DNA of 64,000 bases, taken from the NCBI GenBank assembly GCA_029259935.1, contig JAJDEH010000154.1:12123-76122 (forward strand). The letters are read 5' to 3'. This DNA is from Planctomycetota bacterium. GTDB lineage: Bacteria; Planctomycetota; Planctomycetia; Pirellulales; Pirellulaceae. Shown piece by piece: positions 17,065 through 26,116 of the stretch. Position numbers and translations under genes: made by a program. Positions within the stretch are counted from its first letter, which is position 1, and each line of letters begins with the position of its first letter. Under the pieces are notes generated by a model, which did not search any database, was not told the origin of the DNA, and saw only the letters and a list, made by a program, of their open reading frames with translations.

Positions 17065-18264
17065 ATGAATACATTGCCTTGTGCCGGCGATTCCGGCTTG
17101 GCCCGCGCGAAACCCCGACCGGGATTCACTCTGGTCGAAATGCTGGTCGTGATCTTCATCATCGCGGTGCTGGCCGGACTTTTGATGCCCGCAGTTCAAG
17201 TCGCCCGCGAGGCCGCCCGCAACGCCCAATGTCAAAGCAATCTGCGGCAGTTTGGCATCTCGTTGACCGCTCATGCTGATTTGTCCGGCTCGTTATGTTC
17301 AGGCGCGTTTGACTGGCAGGAGGATGGTTGCGTCACCGAGATCGGTTGGGTCGCGGATCTGGTGAATAGTGAACAGCCCGCCGGCAAGATGCTGTGCCCG
17401 TCCAATCCTTTTCAGTTGAGCGCGGTGTACAAGGACCTTTTGGATCTGGGAGCCGCTGACTTTGGAGCTAACGTTTGCGTCGACATGGACGGCAGCGAAC
17501 CTCGGCTTGCACCAGACGGAACCACCATCACGAATCCTTGCCGCCTGATTCTTGAGGATCAGACGAGCGGATCGTCGACCTACGACCCGGGCACTGATCT
17601 GCGCCGTGAACTTGTCGAAAAGAAAATCTACGAGAAGCATTACAACACAAACTACACCGCCAGTTGGTTTTTGGTGCGGTCCGAATTGTCCTTGGACACC
17701 GACGGCAATCTGCGCGAAACGAGGCCCGGTTGCGGCAAGTCGCTTACGTCGCGCAATTCCACGCGGGGACCGCTGCGTTTGGCGCAGGTCGATGGTGCCG
17801 CCATCAGCTCGTCGTTCATCCCGCTGATTGGCGACGGCAATATCGGCTTGGACACGCTTTCCCAACCGATTGGCGAACACGACATGGGTACGAACTTGAT
17901 CGCTCCCTTCACGGCCGGTCCCGTCTTGGGCCGGATCACCGATCCGCCAACCATGGGCACACCCGCTGACTTTTCGAGTTCCACCGACAAGTCGGTTTGG
18001 TGGCCAGTTTGGGCCAGAGACTCGTTGCAAGACTATCGTCGATTTGCCCCCGTGCATGGAGGTCGCTGCAACATTCTTTTTGCGGATGGCAGCGTGAAGT
18101 CCTTTGAAGACGAAAACGGAGACGGGCTACTCAATAACGGATTTCAAGCGACTCCCGGCAATGGCTTCGCGGATGGGACCACGATTGAACTGCCACCGGA
18201 AGAATTTGAAAGCTTGTATTCAATGATGGATCAAACCGCACATCAACTCCAATCAAGCAGATAG
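17065..18264 (+). CDS. DUF1559 protein with type IV pilin-like N-terminus
   Basis: 399 aa from ATG 17065. A prepilin-type cleavage/methylation motif ([10 protein letters not shown], residues 25-34) is followed by a single hydrophobic helix and [21 protein letters not shown], the hallmark start of DUF1559. Near the end is [19 protein letters not shown], the conserved H...FADGS element of the family. Several Cys residues (CPSNPFQ, DGCV) suggest disulfides. DUF1559 proteins are expanded in planctomycetes; they are presumed to be processed by a prepilin peptidase and assembled or displayed at the surface, but their job is not known. A second copy follows 148 bp downstream, and a PilM-like gene lies 3 kb downstream. 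Confidence 0.9.
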   Translation: MNTLPCAGDSGLARAKPRPGFTLVEMLVVIFIIAVLAGLLMPAVQVAREAARNAQCQSNLRQFGISLTAHADLSGSLCSGAFDWQEDGCVTEIGWVADLVNSEQPAGKMLCPSNPFQLSAVYKDLLDLGAADFGANVCVDMDGSEPRLAPDGTTITNPCRLILEDQTSGSSTYDPGTDLRRELVEKKIYEKHYNTNYTASWFLVRSELSLDTDGNLRETRPGCGKSLTSRNSTRGPLRLAQVDGAAISSSFIPLIGDGNIGLDTLSQPIGEHDMGTNLIAPFTAGPVLGRITDPPTMGTPADFSSSTDKSVWWPVWARDSLQDYRRFAPVHGGRCNILFADGSVKSFEDENGDGLLNNGFQATPGNGFADGTTIELPPEEFESLYSMMDQTAHQLQSSR

Positions 18265-18363
18265 GGAGGTGGGTATAGAAGTAATTCGTCGCGTTGAAAG
18301 TTGCCAGCGTAAATGTATCTCATCGTTCAATTCAAAATCAACATCCGCTACTTAACAGAAGAG

Positions 18364-18396
18364 CCCACGGATCGACAAAAAATGAGATGCCGTGGG
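18364..18396 (+). promoter_or_regulatory. Small hairpin just upstream of second DUF1559 ribosome site
   Basis: CCCACGG (18364-18370) and CCGTGGG (18390-18396) form a 7-bp stem with a 19-nt loop, ending 3 nt before AGGAG (18400-18404), the ribosome site of the 18413 gene. It could affect translation or message stability. No regulator is known. Confidence 0.3.
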
Positions 18397-18412
18397 TCCA
18401 GGAGAATTGGGA

Positions 18413-19663
18413 ATGAAAAAGGAAGAACGCACGGCGTTCACACTTGTCGAATTGTTGGTGGTGATTGCGATCATTGCCTTGTTGGTCGCCATCTTGCTGC
18501 CTGTTCTATCACGAGCACGCGAATCCGCTCGTAACACGGCATGTAAAAACAACCTTCGCCAGTTTGGTGTCGGTTTTCATCTGTTCGCCGATCGCGACCC
18601 CCGGGAACGGCTTTCGAGCGGTGCATGGGATTTCCGTCGCGATGGTTGCATGGACACCTATGGCTGGGTCGCCGACCTAACCAATATCAATGCCGCGCTG
18701 CCCAACGAAATGCGTTGTCCCAGCAACCCGCTGAACGGCCCTGAAAAGCTGAACGACTTGCTTGGAAAAGACACGACCAATGGTAAAGACGGCGCACCCG
18801 CCTCGCGCCTTGCCGATGGTGTCTGCGGCAGTCCCCAGTGGGCCGGCCTCAGCGGTCCCGGCAGCGGCACGACGTTCGCCTCGACAGACGCGGACTCAGC
18901 CCAGCGTGCCGAACTTGTCGCGCGAGCCTTTATCGAGAAGGGGTTGAACACCAACTATGCCTCAAGCTGGTTCTTCTCGCGCACGGGGCCTCGATTCACC
19001 GTTGACGGTTCCGGCAACTTATTGAGTGTCGGCGACCCCACCAAGCAAGGTTTGAAGGGTTTGAGTACCACATTGGGCGCGCTGCGTCGGCCCATCGTGG
19101 AATCGAGCCCCGTGGTCAGTTCGTTGGTTCCGCTGCTTGGCGACGCCGCTCCTGGCGACGTTGACGAAGCCGTTCTGTCGCAAGACATTTTCTACGATGC
19201 GGCTGGCGTGTTCGCCAACGGCAGCACGGACGAGCGATTCTTCCTCGACGGTGGCGAACTGCTGTGCGAAGCCATGAACGACGGTCCCGCTTTCTGGACC
19301 GGTACTCGCGTTTCGCTGATCGCTCAGCAGTCGGATCTGTCGACTCAGATCGAGTGCGAAAAGGCCGGCAGTTGTCCGCCGCCGACGGCAACCTCGGCCA
19401 CATTTCTGCAAGACACGCGAGACTGGTACGCCGTCCACGCGGGTGGTCTTAACGTGCTGTTTGCGGACGGCAGTGTCAAGGAATTCGCCGATGCCAACGA
19501 CGATAAGTTTCTCAACCCAGGTTTTCCCGTCGACGAGAACTTGACCGAGGACGACTACGCCGCGATCGGTTATCGCCATCCAGACGTTGAACTTCCGCCG
19601 GGCCAAATCTTCAGCAACATCTTCCTGATGGACCTGTCCAAGCACGGCGTGTTTGAAAACTAG
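18413..19663 (+). CDS. DUF1559 protein with type IV pilin-like N-terminus (second copy)
   Basis: 416 aa from ATG 18413, with AGGAG 8 nt upstream. The short leader [17 protein letters not shown] is a prepilin signal with Ala, not Gly, before the Phe, which is unusual for the peptidase and may slow processing. The helix and [22 protein letters not shown] define DUF1559, and [19 protein letters not shown] is the C-terminal family signature. It shares the overall plan of the 17065 gene ([22 protein letters not shown] against [22 protein letters not shown]), so the two are tandem paralogues. Expected at the cell surface. Confidence 0.9.
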   Translation: MKKEERTAFTLVELLVVIAIIALLVAILLPVLSRARESARNTACKNNLRQFGVGFHLFADRDPRERLSSGAWDFRRDGCMDTYGWVADLTNINAALPNEMRCPSNPLNGPEKLNDLLGKDTTNGKDGAPASRLADGVCGSPQWAGLSGPGSGTTFASTDADSAQRAELVARAFIEKGLNTNYASSWFFSRTGPRFTVDGSGNLLSVGDPTKQGLKGLSTTLGALRRPIVESSPVVSSLVPLLGDAAPGDVDEAVLSQDIFYDAAGVFANGSTDERFFLDGGELLCEAMNDGPAFWTGTRVSLIAQQSDLSTQIECEKAGSCPPPTATSATFLQDTRDWYAVHAGGLNVLFADGSVKEFADANDDKFLNPGFPVDENLTEDDYAAIGYRHPDVELPPGQIFSNIFLMDLSKHGVFEN

Positions 19664-19712
19664 CTCCCGCTCGGCATGGGGTGCTTGCGGACCCATCGCC
19701 GTTTGACCTTCC

Positions 19713-19746
19713 CCAGGTAGGAGGTGCTTTTGTGTCTCCTACCTGG
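19713..19746 (+). terminator. Perfect 11-bp hairpin after the DUF1559 pair
   Basis: CCAGGTAGGAG (19713-19723) pairs perfectly with CTCCTACCTGG (19736-19746) around a 12-nt loop. The stem begins 49 bp after the DUF1559 stop and 29 bp before the DUF1573 gene. No long U-tract follows, so it may be a weak terminator, a processing site or a structure controlling the next gene. Confidence 0.5.
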
Positions 19747-19775
19747 ATTTACGTTCATGCAAAGAGAGAAAGCGA

Positions 19776-20993
19776 ATGAATCGGATCGTTGCTATCCCGG
19801 CCTTGATCGTTGCCGTCGTGGTCCTGCCATTGGTCTGGGTCGGCGCTTCCGCGCGAAAACGGCCCGTGCTGCGGGTCAACCCGAAAACGGGAAACTATCG
19901 CCCCATCACCGAAACGGAAATGCAAGACTTCCGCGAGCGAAGTGGTTTGACTCCATCGGCCGTCCCGCCCAAGGCGGTGGTCGACCAAACCGAATACGAT
20001 TTCGGCGTGATGGATCCACGACAAACGGATGGCCACGTGTTTGAGATCCGTAACGAGGGGTCGGGGCCTTTGTATTTGACCGGTTCCGGTACCACTTGTA
20101 AGTGCACCGAGTTCAACGTGCTGGACTCGACCATTCCTCCCGGCGAAGTCGGACGCGTCCAAGTGGTTTGGAAGACAGTATTTGATTCTGGATCGTTTCA
20201 TGAATCGGCAACCATCAAGACAAACGATCAGAACGTGCCCGAGATCAAACTGGTCGTTCGTGGAAACGTGCTTCGCGAATTCGGCTTCCAGCCTTTTCAA
20301 CTCGACTTTCCGCGCTTGTTGCCGGGAAAAAACCAGTCCCGTACCGCGCTGTTGTTTTCGGAAAAATGGGACAGCTTCGGCATCGCAAATGTGGCGTCTA
20401 CGATGCCGGGGCTAACTTGGAAGATCAAACCGGCCGACACCGAGGCGCTGGCCGAAGCGGACGCCAAGAGCGGTTATCAAATTACATTTACGACTCCGGA
20501 AGATCTCACCACGGGCCGGCATTCGCATCGAATTCGCTTTCAATTATTGCCGCAGGGCGAGCAGGAAGCCCGGTCCGTTGAGCTGGGCAGCGTGGCCAAT
20601 GTCATTCGACGACTGTCAATTTATGGGCCGTCGTTGAAAACAACCGCGGACGGTACAGGGGAAGTCAGCCTGGGCAATCTGCGATTGGGACAAGGAAAGC
20701 ACCTTCGCTTGATGGTGAAAGTGCACGACGAAGATTCCACTCTCAGCGGAGCGAAAATCGTGACCCAACCAGACTTCCTGCAAGCCACGATTACGCCTCA
20801 CGAAGCCTCGGCTCACAAGAAGTACGGCTTTTACGATCTGGATATCAGGGTGCCGAAGGACGCGCCCGAAGGAATTCATGACGGAATCAATGCCGGCCAA
20901 TTGCGGCTGATGCCGAATCACCCGCGCATCAAGGAAGTGAAATTACGGGTCATCTTCTCGGTGGTCGATGACCGGCCGGGCTACGCGCGGTAG
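19776..20993 (+). CDS. DUF1573 domain protein, membrane-anchored or secreted
   Basis: 405 aa from ATG 19776, with AGAGAGAAAG upstream as a weak ribosome site. An N-terminal hydrophobic helix (residues 4-24) acts as anchor or signal. The DUF1573 Ig-like domain (about 68-165) contains DFGVMDPRQTDGHVFEIRN, the TTCKCT cysteine motif and the following PPGE. Further strands to residue 400 suggest two more Ig-like modules. DUF1573 proteins are common in planctomycetes and Bacteroidota and are presumed extracytoplasmic scaffolds. Its position between DUF1559 and PilM-like genes suggests a surface-structure cluster, but this is inference. Confidence 0.82.
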   Translation: MNRIVAIPALIVAVVVLPLVWVGASARKRPVLRVNPKTGNYRPITETEMQDFRERSGLTPSAVPPKAVVDQTEYDFGVMDPRQTDGHVFEIRNEGSGPLYLTGSGTTCKCTEFNVLDSTIPPGEVGRVQVVWKTVFDSGSFHESATIKTNDQNVPEIKLVVRGNVLREFGFQPFQLDFPRLLPGKNQSRTALLFSEKWDSFGIANVASTMPGLTWKIKPADTEALAEADAKSGYQITFTTPEDLTTGRHSHRIRFQLLPQGEQEARSVELGSVANVIRRLSIYGPSLKTTADGTGEVSLGNLRLGQGKHLRLMVKVHDEDSTLSGAKIVTQPDFLQATITPHEASAHKKYGFYDLDIRVPKDAPEGIHDGINAGQLRLMPNHPRIKEVKLRVIFSVVDDRPGYAR

Positions 20994-21045
20994 CCGCAAA
21001 TCGCGGTCAGCATGCTAGTCAGTTGTTGAAGCAATCTAATCGAAT

Positions 21046-21081
21046 TTGAAACGGTGAAACTTTGAAAACGGTGAAACTTTG
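21046..21081 (+). repeat. Short tandem repeat before the PilM-like gene
   Basis: The phrase TTTGAAAACGGTGAAAC occurs twice in tandem (one copy one base shorter) and a third partial copy supplies the TTG used as start codon at 21079. It replaces a recognisable Shine-Dalgarno, so initiation of the following gene is uncertain. Confidence 0.5.
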
Positions 21082-23322
21082 AATCGTGGCCTCAAGCAAC
21101 CAGTAGATATCGCAACAAGTTCAGGTGACGACTTGCGCGAACCGATCGTTTGTATTAGCTGTCGGAAGTCGAATGGTCACGACCGAAAGTTTTGCTCAAA
21201 GTGTGGGCAGTCTCTGTGGGAAAGCTGTGAAAGTTGCGGGCACACCTTGCCCCTGGCCGAAGCGTTTTGCGGGGCATGTGGTACCGATTTGGAGGCCGTT
21301 CGCAGAGACAAACGTGGGCATGGCGAAAGCAGTTTGTCGCGCGCTGCCGAGCTTTCTCGTGAATCAGAATATGACAAGTCACTGGCTTTGCTGGAGAGTC
21401 TGGTGGCCGACGAAGATCCTCGACTGGCCGACCTAATCGAGCGGGCTAGCGAACTTCAACAGCGCGTGTCGCGGGAGAAACAGCACCAAATGGCATTCGC
21501 CGCCGAGACACTTGGCAAGGCGAAGAAGCTGCTGGAACGCCACGCGTATGACCAGATTATCGGGCTGGTGACGGACGTTGCGGAAACCGTTCGATCGGAC
21601 GAACTGAGATCGTTGTTGGCGTTGGCGGTTGGTCGCCGCGATGAAGTGTTGGCGTTGAGCGGTGAAATTCGTGACGGTGTAAAGTCGGGAAAGCACTCGG
21701 ACTTGATGCCCAAATTGAGCCGGATGTTGGTGTTGCTGCCCAGCCATAAACAAGCGAAACAGCTCTTCGATTCCATTCGGCAAAAGCTGTTGCACTCCGC
21801 CAAGAAGGAATTTGCACGCCATCAATATCGCAAAGCCAAGTTGTTGCTGGACCGAATTCCATTGGACGCTCAGTCGGACGAGTGCGTGAAGTTGAGCGAT
21901 GAGGCTCATGAGTTGGCTTGCCACGTGGACAGTCTTTGTGCCTCGCCCTTGGTTGACAAACCGCTGTTGGCGATCACGAACAAGTTGGCGAAGGTTGCCG
22001 CTGGTCACCCGCATGTTGCCAAGTTGAGACGCAAGCTAAAAGAAAAAATGAAGGTCCGCTCCCAGGATCCCCGCGCGCCACTTCAAACCTGGGCTCGCGC
22101 ACCCAAGCGGTCACACTTTGCATTTCCAGTGGACTGGCTGGGCGGTTCGCGTCGTGTCACGGGCTGGGCGGAATTGAATTCACGAGACCATCTCCAACAA
22201 CCTGGTTCGTTTTTTGTGGCATGCGGCCTCGCCCTGCAGGCACTGGGACGGGCGGAAGTGGCCGTGAACTTGGTCCCTCGCGAGAAGAAAGGGCTGTTTG
22301 ACGTCTTCACGCGCAAAAAGAAAAACGGGACGACGGTCGCCGGTTGGGGATTTGACCTTGGTGTATCGTCGCTGAAGATTGTCAAACTCGTCCAAGAGGG
22401 TGACACGGGCGAAGACCTGCGAGTTGCGGCATGCCACCGAATCGCGTTCAAGAAGCACCGGTTCGCGGCCAGTACCGAATCCGATGAGCGGGAAGTCATC
22501 CAACAGGCGCTCAAGTCTTTTCTGGCGAAGAACCAACTGGGCGACGAGCCGATTGCGGTTTCCATTCGCGGGTCTCGCGTGTTCGGGCGATTCTTCAGGT
22601 TGCCGCCCATGGAGGAGGAAGTGGCCCTCAAGGCAATTCGTCACGAAGCATGCAATCAAATCCCTTTACCCATCGATGAGATGGTTTGGGACTACCACAT
22701 GGAAAGACGTTCAAAAGACTCGGCGAATGAAAACTCCGACTTGATCATGCCACGAAACGTGACGTTGGCGGCCGTCCGCGAACGGGATGCGCGCGAGTAC
22801 TTACGCCCGTTTCAAGAATTGGAAATGAAGGTGGAAGTGCTGCAGAACGAATTTTGGGCTCTGTATAACTTCGCCCATTATGAATTCTTCGCGAACCAAG
22901 CAACGTCAAGCGAGGGAGTGCCTGGTGACGCTCAACCGACAACGCAAGCCATCGCCCTGCTGGATGTTGGCAGCGAGGCTTGCGGTTTGGTGGTTTGCAT
23001 GCCGGGACATGGCTGGTTTCGATCACTTCCCGCCGGCGGTGATGACTTTACAAAAGCGATTTCGCAAACCTTCAACCTAACCCACGAGCAGGCAGAGCAA
23101 GTCAAGTTGAATCCAGCGACCGCGCCCAGGCTGAGCCAGTTGCAGCAAGAATTCCAGCGCATCTTCGCATCCCTCGTGGGGCAGATCGACCGTTCCTTGG
23201 TCTCGTTTTCTTGCGAGAATCCAGATGTGACGATCAAGCATTTGTACACGGTTGGCGGCGGTGGGCAGATGCACGGCATGCTAACGAACCTCAGGAACGG
23301 GGCGGCGGATGCCAATGTTTGA
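21079..23322 (+). CDS. PilM-like actin-fold protein with two N-terminal zinc ribbons
   Basis: 747 aa from TTG 21079; a stop lies 24 nt upstream and no ATG/GTG start is available near the N-terminus, so TTG is the only sensible start. Residues 25-67 hold two zinc ribbons (C25/C28/C39/C42 and C50/C53/C64/C67). Residues about 80-330 are helical repeats rich in Lys/Leu, TPR-like. From about 415, GWGFDLGVSSLKIVKL is the actin-like phosphate-binding start of PilM. It continues with SIRGSRVFGRFFRLPPM, EACNQIPLPIDEMVWDYH, IALLDVGSEACGLVV and YTVGGGGQMHGM. PilM is the cytoplasmic ATP-binding component of type IV pilus and related assembly machines. Usual PilM is about 350 aa, so the N-terminal half is an addition. 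No pilN/O/P/Q follow here. Confidence 0.82.
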   Translation: MNRGLKQPVDIATSSGDDLREPIVCISCRKSNGHDRKFCSKCGQSLWESCESCGHTLPLAEAFCGACGTDLEAVRRDKRGHGESSLSRAAELSRESEYDKSLALLESLVADEDPRLADLIERASELQQRVSREKQHQMAFAAETLGKAKKLLERHAYDQIIGLVTDVAETVRSDELRSLLALAVGRRDEVLALSGEIRDGVKSGKHSDLMPKLSRMLVLLPSHKQAKQLFDSIRQKLLHSAKKEFARHQYRKAKLLLDRIPLDAQSDECVKLSDEAHELACHVDSLCASPLVDKPLLAITNKLAKVAAGHPHVAKLRRKLKEKMKVRSQDPRAPLQTWARAPKRSHFAFPVDWLGGSRRVTGWAELNSRDHLQQPGSFFVACGLALQALGRAEVAVNLVPREKKGLFDVFTRKKKNGTTVAGWGFDLGVSSLKIVKLVQEGDTGEDLRVAACHRIAFKKHRFAASTESDEREVIQQALKSFLAKNQLGDEPIAVSIRGSRVFGRFFRLPPMEEEVALKAIRHEACNQIPLPIDEMVWDYHMERRSKDSANENSDLIMPRNVTLAAVRERDAREYLRPFQELEMKVEVLQNEFWALYNFAHYEFFANQATSSEGVPGDAQPTTQAIALLDVGSEACGLVVCMPGHGWFRSLPAGGDDFTKAISQTFNLTHEQAEQVKLNPATAPRLSQLQQEFQRIFASLVGQIDRSLVSFSCENPDVTIKHLYTVGGGGQMHGMLTNLRNGAADANV

Positions 23323-23480
23323 GCTCACGGAGGTGTGGTGCATGAACGCCGCCGTGCGCTCACCTGGGCGATCTCTCCGGGCGTTCCGTGGGACGAGACC
23401 GATCTAAGTACCTGACCGGACCGAAATTCACTTTACCAGTATTTCACCGCACCAGTATTTCACTGCAACAGAGTTCCGCC

Positions 23481-24440
23481 CTAGCCGACGCCCCGATCGC
23501 GATGCCATTGGACAAACTGCTTGAGCCCCTCCTCGAACGAGACCGTCGGTTTGTAGTTCAAAATACGGCGGGCCTTGTCGAGATTGGCATGGGTTAGCGG
23601 CATGTCGCCTGGCTTCTCTGGTTGATGATCGATTTGAGCCGACTTGCCAATTTCGCGCTCCAGCATTTCGATCAACTGACGAATTTCGATCGGCTTGTCA
23701 TGGCCCAAATTGAATGCCTCGCCAATCGCCTCTTCCAGGCTGAGCGCCGCCAGCAGGCCAGTGCAGATATCGTCTACGTGCGTAAAGTCGCGGCGGATCG
23801 AGCCGTCGCCAAACAGCGGCAGCGACTCGCCCAGGAAGATCTTCTTGGTAAAAATCGTCATCGCCAGATCGGGCCGCAACCGTGGCCCATAAACGCTAAA
23901 CAGCCGCAGGCGAACCGTCGGCACGTCGTGCAATAAACGATACGTTTCACAAAGCAACTCGCCGGCCCGTTTGCTGGCACCGTACGGGCTGAGCGGAATT
24001 CCGAGCTCCGCGTCCTCACTAAAAGGAGCGGTCGCGCCTGCGCCGTAAACGGTCGAGCTGGATGCGAACAAAAAACGTTGGACCGGATGATGCCGCGCCG
24101 CTTCCAACAAATTCGTCGTCCCACAGACGTTGGTTTGCTGGTAAATCAAGGGATGCTCGACGCTGTATCGCACGCCGGCGTAGGCACCCAGATGTACGAT
24201 TCGCGTGACGTCGTGCTTTGCTAGTAGTGAATCGGCAACGCCCGCTTCACAGAAGTTGGCTTCGACCATGCTGACCCGTTTCTCGCCCGCAAAACCGGCG
24301 ATGTTTTCGTGCTTGTCCCGGGGATCGTAGTAGTCATTGAAACTGTCCAAGCAGACAATTCGCTCGTCAGTGTCGCGCAACAGCCGCTCGATCAAGTGGC
24401 TGCCGATAAAGCCGGCTCCGCCGGTAACCAGAATGGACAT
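23481..24440 (-). CDS. NAD-dependent sugar epimerase (UDP-glucuronate/UDP-glucose 4-epimerase-like)
   Basis: 319 aa from ATG 24440; a start at 24491 adds an unlikely polar leader. It is an extended SDR with MSILVTGGAGFIGSHLIERLL (GxxGxxG), DSFNDYYDPRDK, VHLGAYAGVRYSVEHPL, SSSTVYG with the catalytic Ser/Thr, and YGASKRAGE (YxxxK). RLRLFSVYGPRLRPD and GDGSIRRDFTHVDDICTGL are also typical. The combination of YDPRDK and AGVRYS is closest to UDP-glucuronate 4-epimerases. It likely supplies a sugar nucleotide for surface polysaccharide. Single gene, 59 bp downstream of tsaE on the same strand. Confidence 0.85.
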   Translation of the reverse strand: MSILVTGGAGFIGSHLIERLLRDTDERIVCLDSFNDYYDPRDKHENIAGFAGEKRVSMVEANFCEAGVADSLLAKHDVTRIVHLGAYAGVRYSVEHPLIYQQTNVCGTTNLLEAARHHPVQRFLFASSSTVYGAGATAPFSEDAELGIPLSPYGASKRAGELLCETYRLLHDVPTVRLRLFSVYGPRLRPDLAMTIFTKKIFLGESLPLFGDGSIRRDFTHVDDICTGLLAALSLEEAIGEAFNLGHDKPIEIRQLIEMLEREIGKSAQIDHQPEKPGDMPLTHANLDKARRILNYKPTVSFEEGLKQFVQWHRDRGVG

Positions 24441-24499
24441 GCTGTTTACCTTGTTTGTTTCGTATCGATGTTCGTGCTTCTCAAACGCCAAGCACCTAT

Positions 24500-24979
24500 T
24501 TAGTCAGTTAGCCGCGCCTCGATTTGGCTCAATACCACTTCGCAGTCGGTCCCATGCGCACGCAAGCGGACCGTGCGGGCCGTGCCGTCCTTGACTTGGA
24601 TGTCGATTTCAATCCGTGATCTTGGCAAGCACGTCGCAACGCGGTCGGCCCATTCGATGACGGTAATTCCGTCGGATTCAAAATACTCATCCACGCCAAG
24701 TTCCAAAAACTCGTCGTCGTCTTGGATTCGATACGCATCCAAATGGTAAATCGTTTTCGTGCCTTGATAGTGCTGGCACAGTACAAACGTGGGACTGGTT
24801 ACGTTCTCGCGGGCAATCCCGCACGCCAGAGCCAAAGCTTGCACCAGCCGCGTCTTGCCGGCTCCCAGTGTACCGCTGAGCGCCAACGTGGTCCCACTCG
24901 GAACGACTTCCGCCAGCAGGCCGCCCAGACGGTCGGTGTCGGCTTCGGACGCGGATTGATATTCAATTTCCCTGCTCAT
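24500..24979 (-). CDS. tsaE: tRNA threonylcarbamoyladenosine biosynthesis ATPase TsaE
   Basis: 159 aa from ATG 24979, which lies 4 nt after the thiL stop; the longer in-frame reading inside thiL is rejected. The Walker A is GTLGAGKT (about residues 35-42), followed by the TsaE marks NVTSPTFVL near residue 67, IYHLDAYRI near 85, and GITVIEWADRV near 112. Length is typical. TsaE drives the TsaB/TsaD complex making t6A at position 37 of ANN-decoding tRNAs. tsaE next to thiL is a recurring bacterial arrangement. Confidence 0.93.
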   Translation of the reverse strand: MSREIEYQSASEADTDRLGGLLAEVVPSGTTLALSGTLGAGKTRLVQALALACGIARENVTSPTFVLCQHYQGTKTIYHLDAYRIQDDDEFLELGVDEYFESDGITVIEWADRVATCLPRSRIEIDIQVKDGTARTVRLRAHGTDCEVVLSQIEARLTD

Positions 24980-24983
24980 GGGT

Positions 24984-25910
24984 TCAATGCTCGAAGCCTC
25001 GTGGAGCGAGCGGCCGTTTGCCTTGCACATCGGCCACCCACAATCCAGGTTCGTCGATGAACCGGCCGATCCGCGTGACTGGGACATCGACCGGTTGATC
25101 ACTCAGTATCCGCGCCGCCTCGGCCGGAGCCACCGCCAGCGCCAATTCGAAATCTTCGCCGTCGCCCAGCGCGTGATCGAGCGCGGAAACGTTCGCGCCG
25201 TCGCCGGCCAGTCGTCGCGCGTCGTTGGAAATGGGAATCGAATCCAAATCCAGCAGCACGCCACAGCCGCTTTCGCGAGCGATGCGTGAAACATCCAGCG
25301 AGAGCCCGTCCGAGACGTCGATCGCCGCGTTGACCCGGTAATGCTCGCTAATTTCGATGGCCTCGGCGACGCGCGGTTGGAAGGTCATGTGACTGGCGGC
25401 CAAGCTTCCACCGAATTCACCCGTGACTAGCAGTTCGTCACCCGCCCGGGCCCCCGATCTGCGCCATGCTTTGATGGGATCCACCTCGCCAAACGCCGTG
25501 ATACTGATCGCCAACGGCCCCTGCCAACTGTTGGTGTCGCCGCCGGCAAGCGCCACGCCAAATTGATGGGCCAGCGGCAAGAATCCTTCGCAAATCTCGA
25601 TGGCCAATTCCTTGCCGCGGTGTCGCGGCAGCGCCAATGAGACGGTTATCGCAACCGGCCGCGCCGCCATTGCCGCGAGATCGCTCAAGTTCACCGCCAG
25701 AGATTTTCTTCCTGCCAGACGAGGGCCACATTTTTCCAATTCGAAATGGGTCCCATCCATGAGCATATCGGTCGTCACGACCAAGCCAGCGGCGTCCGGC
25801 CAAGAAAGGATGGCCGCATCGTCACCAATTCCCAGTTGCAGCCGGGAATGAGGCGCGACTCGCTCGCGCAACCAACAAATAAACTCGGTTTCCACACTGA
25901 CGCCATTCAA
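24984..25910 (-). CDS. thiL: Thiamine-monophosphate kinase
   Basis: 308 aa from ATG 25910. Diagnostic ThiL/PurM-fold segments are GIGDDAAIL near residue 28, TTDMLMDGTHF near 46, AVNLSDLAAMAARP near 75, GGDTNSWQGPLAISITAFG near 125, RSGARAGDELLVTGEFGGS near 150, DVSDGLSLDVSRIA and GDGEDFELALAV near 255. These carry the Mg-ATP binding Asp residues. The enzyme phosphorylates thiamine monophosphate to thiamine diphosphate. Followed 4 nt later by tsaE. Confidence 0.95.
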   Translation of the reverse strand: MNGVSVETEFICWLRERVAPHSRLQLGIGDDAAILSWPDAAGLVVTTDMLMDGTHFELEKCGPRLAGRKSLAVNLSDLAAMAARPVAITVSLALPRHRGKELAIEICEGFLPLAHQFGVALAGGDTNSWQGPLAISITAFGEVDPIKAWRRSGARAGDELLVTGEFGGSLAASHMTFQPRVAEAIEISEHYRVNAAIDVSDGLSLDVSRIARESGCGVLLDLDSIPISNDARRLAGDGANVSALDHALGDGEDFELALAVAPAEAARILSDQPVDVPVTRIGRFIDEPGLWVADVQGKRPLAPRGFEH

Positions 25911-26116
25911 ACAGAACTTGGCAAGGCCGCTTCACCAGCAGCTAGATCAATCTCCTGATTATGCTGCCGACCCGTGGTTCCACGCAACGGGCCGGAACCC
26001 GGTAACGCCACCGGCATCCGCCGCGTTTTGACTCCGTTCCCGCGATGTGATATGGATGGCGATGTAAATTGAAAATCGTTGCTGTAGGCTTGGCCCCAGA
26101 ACCAATAGGACTCGAA

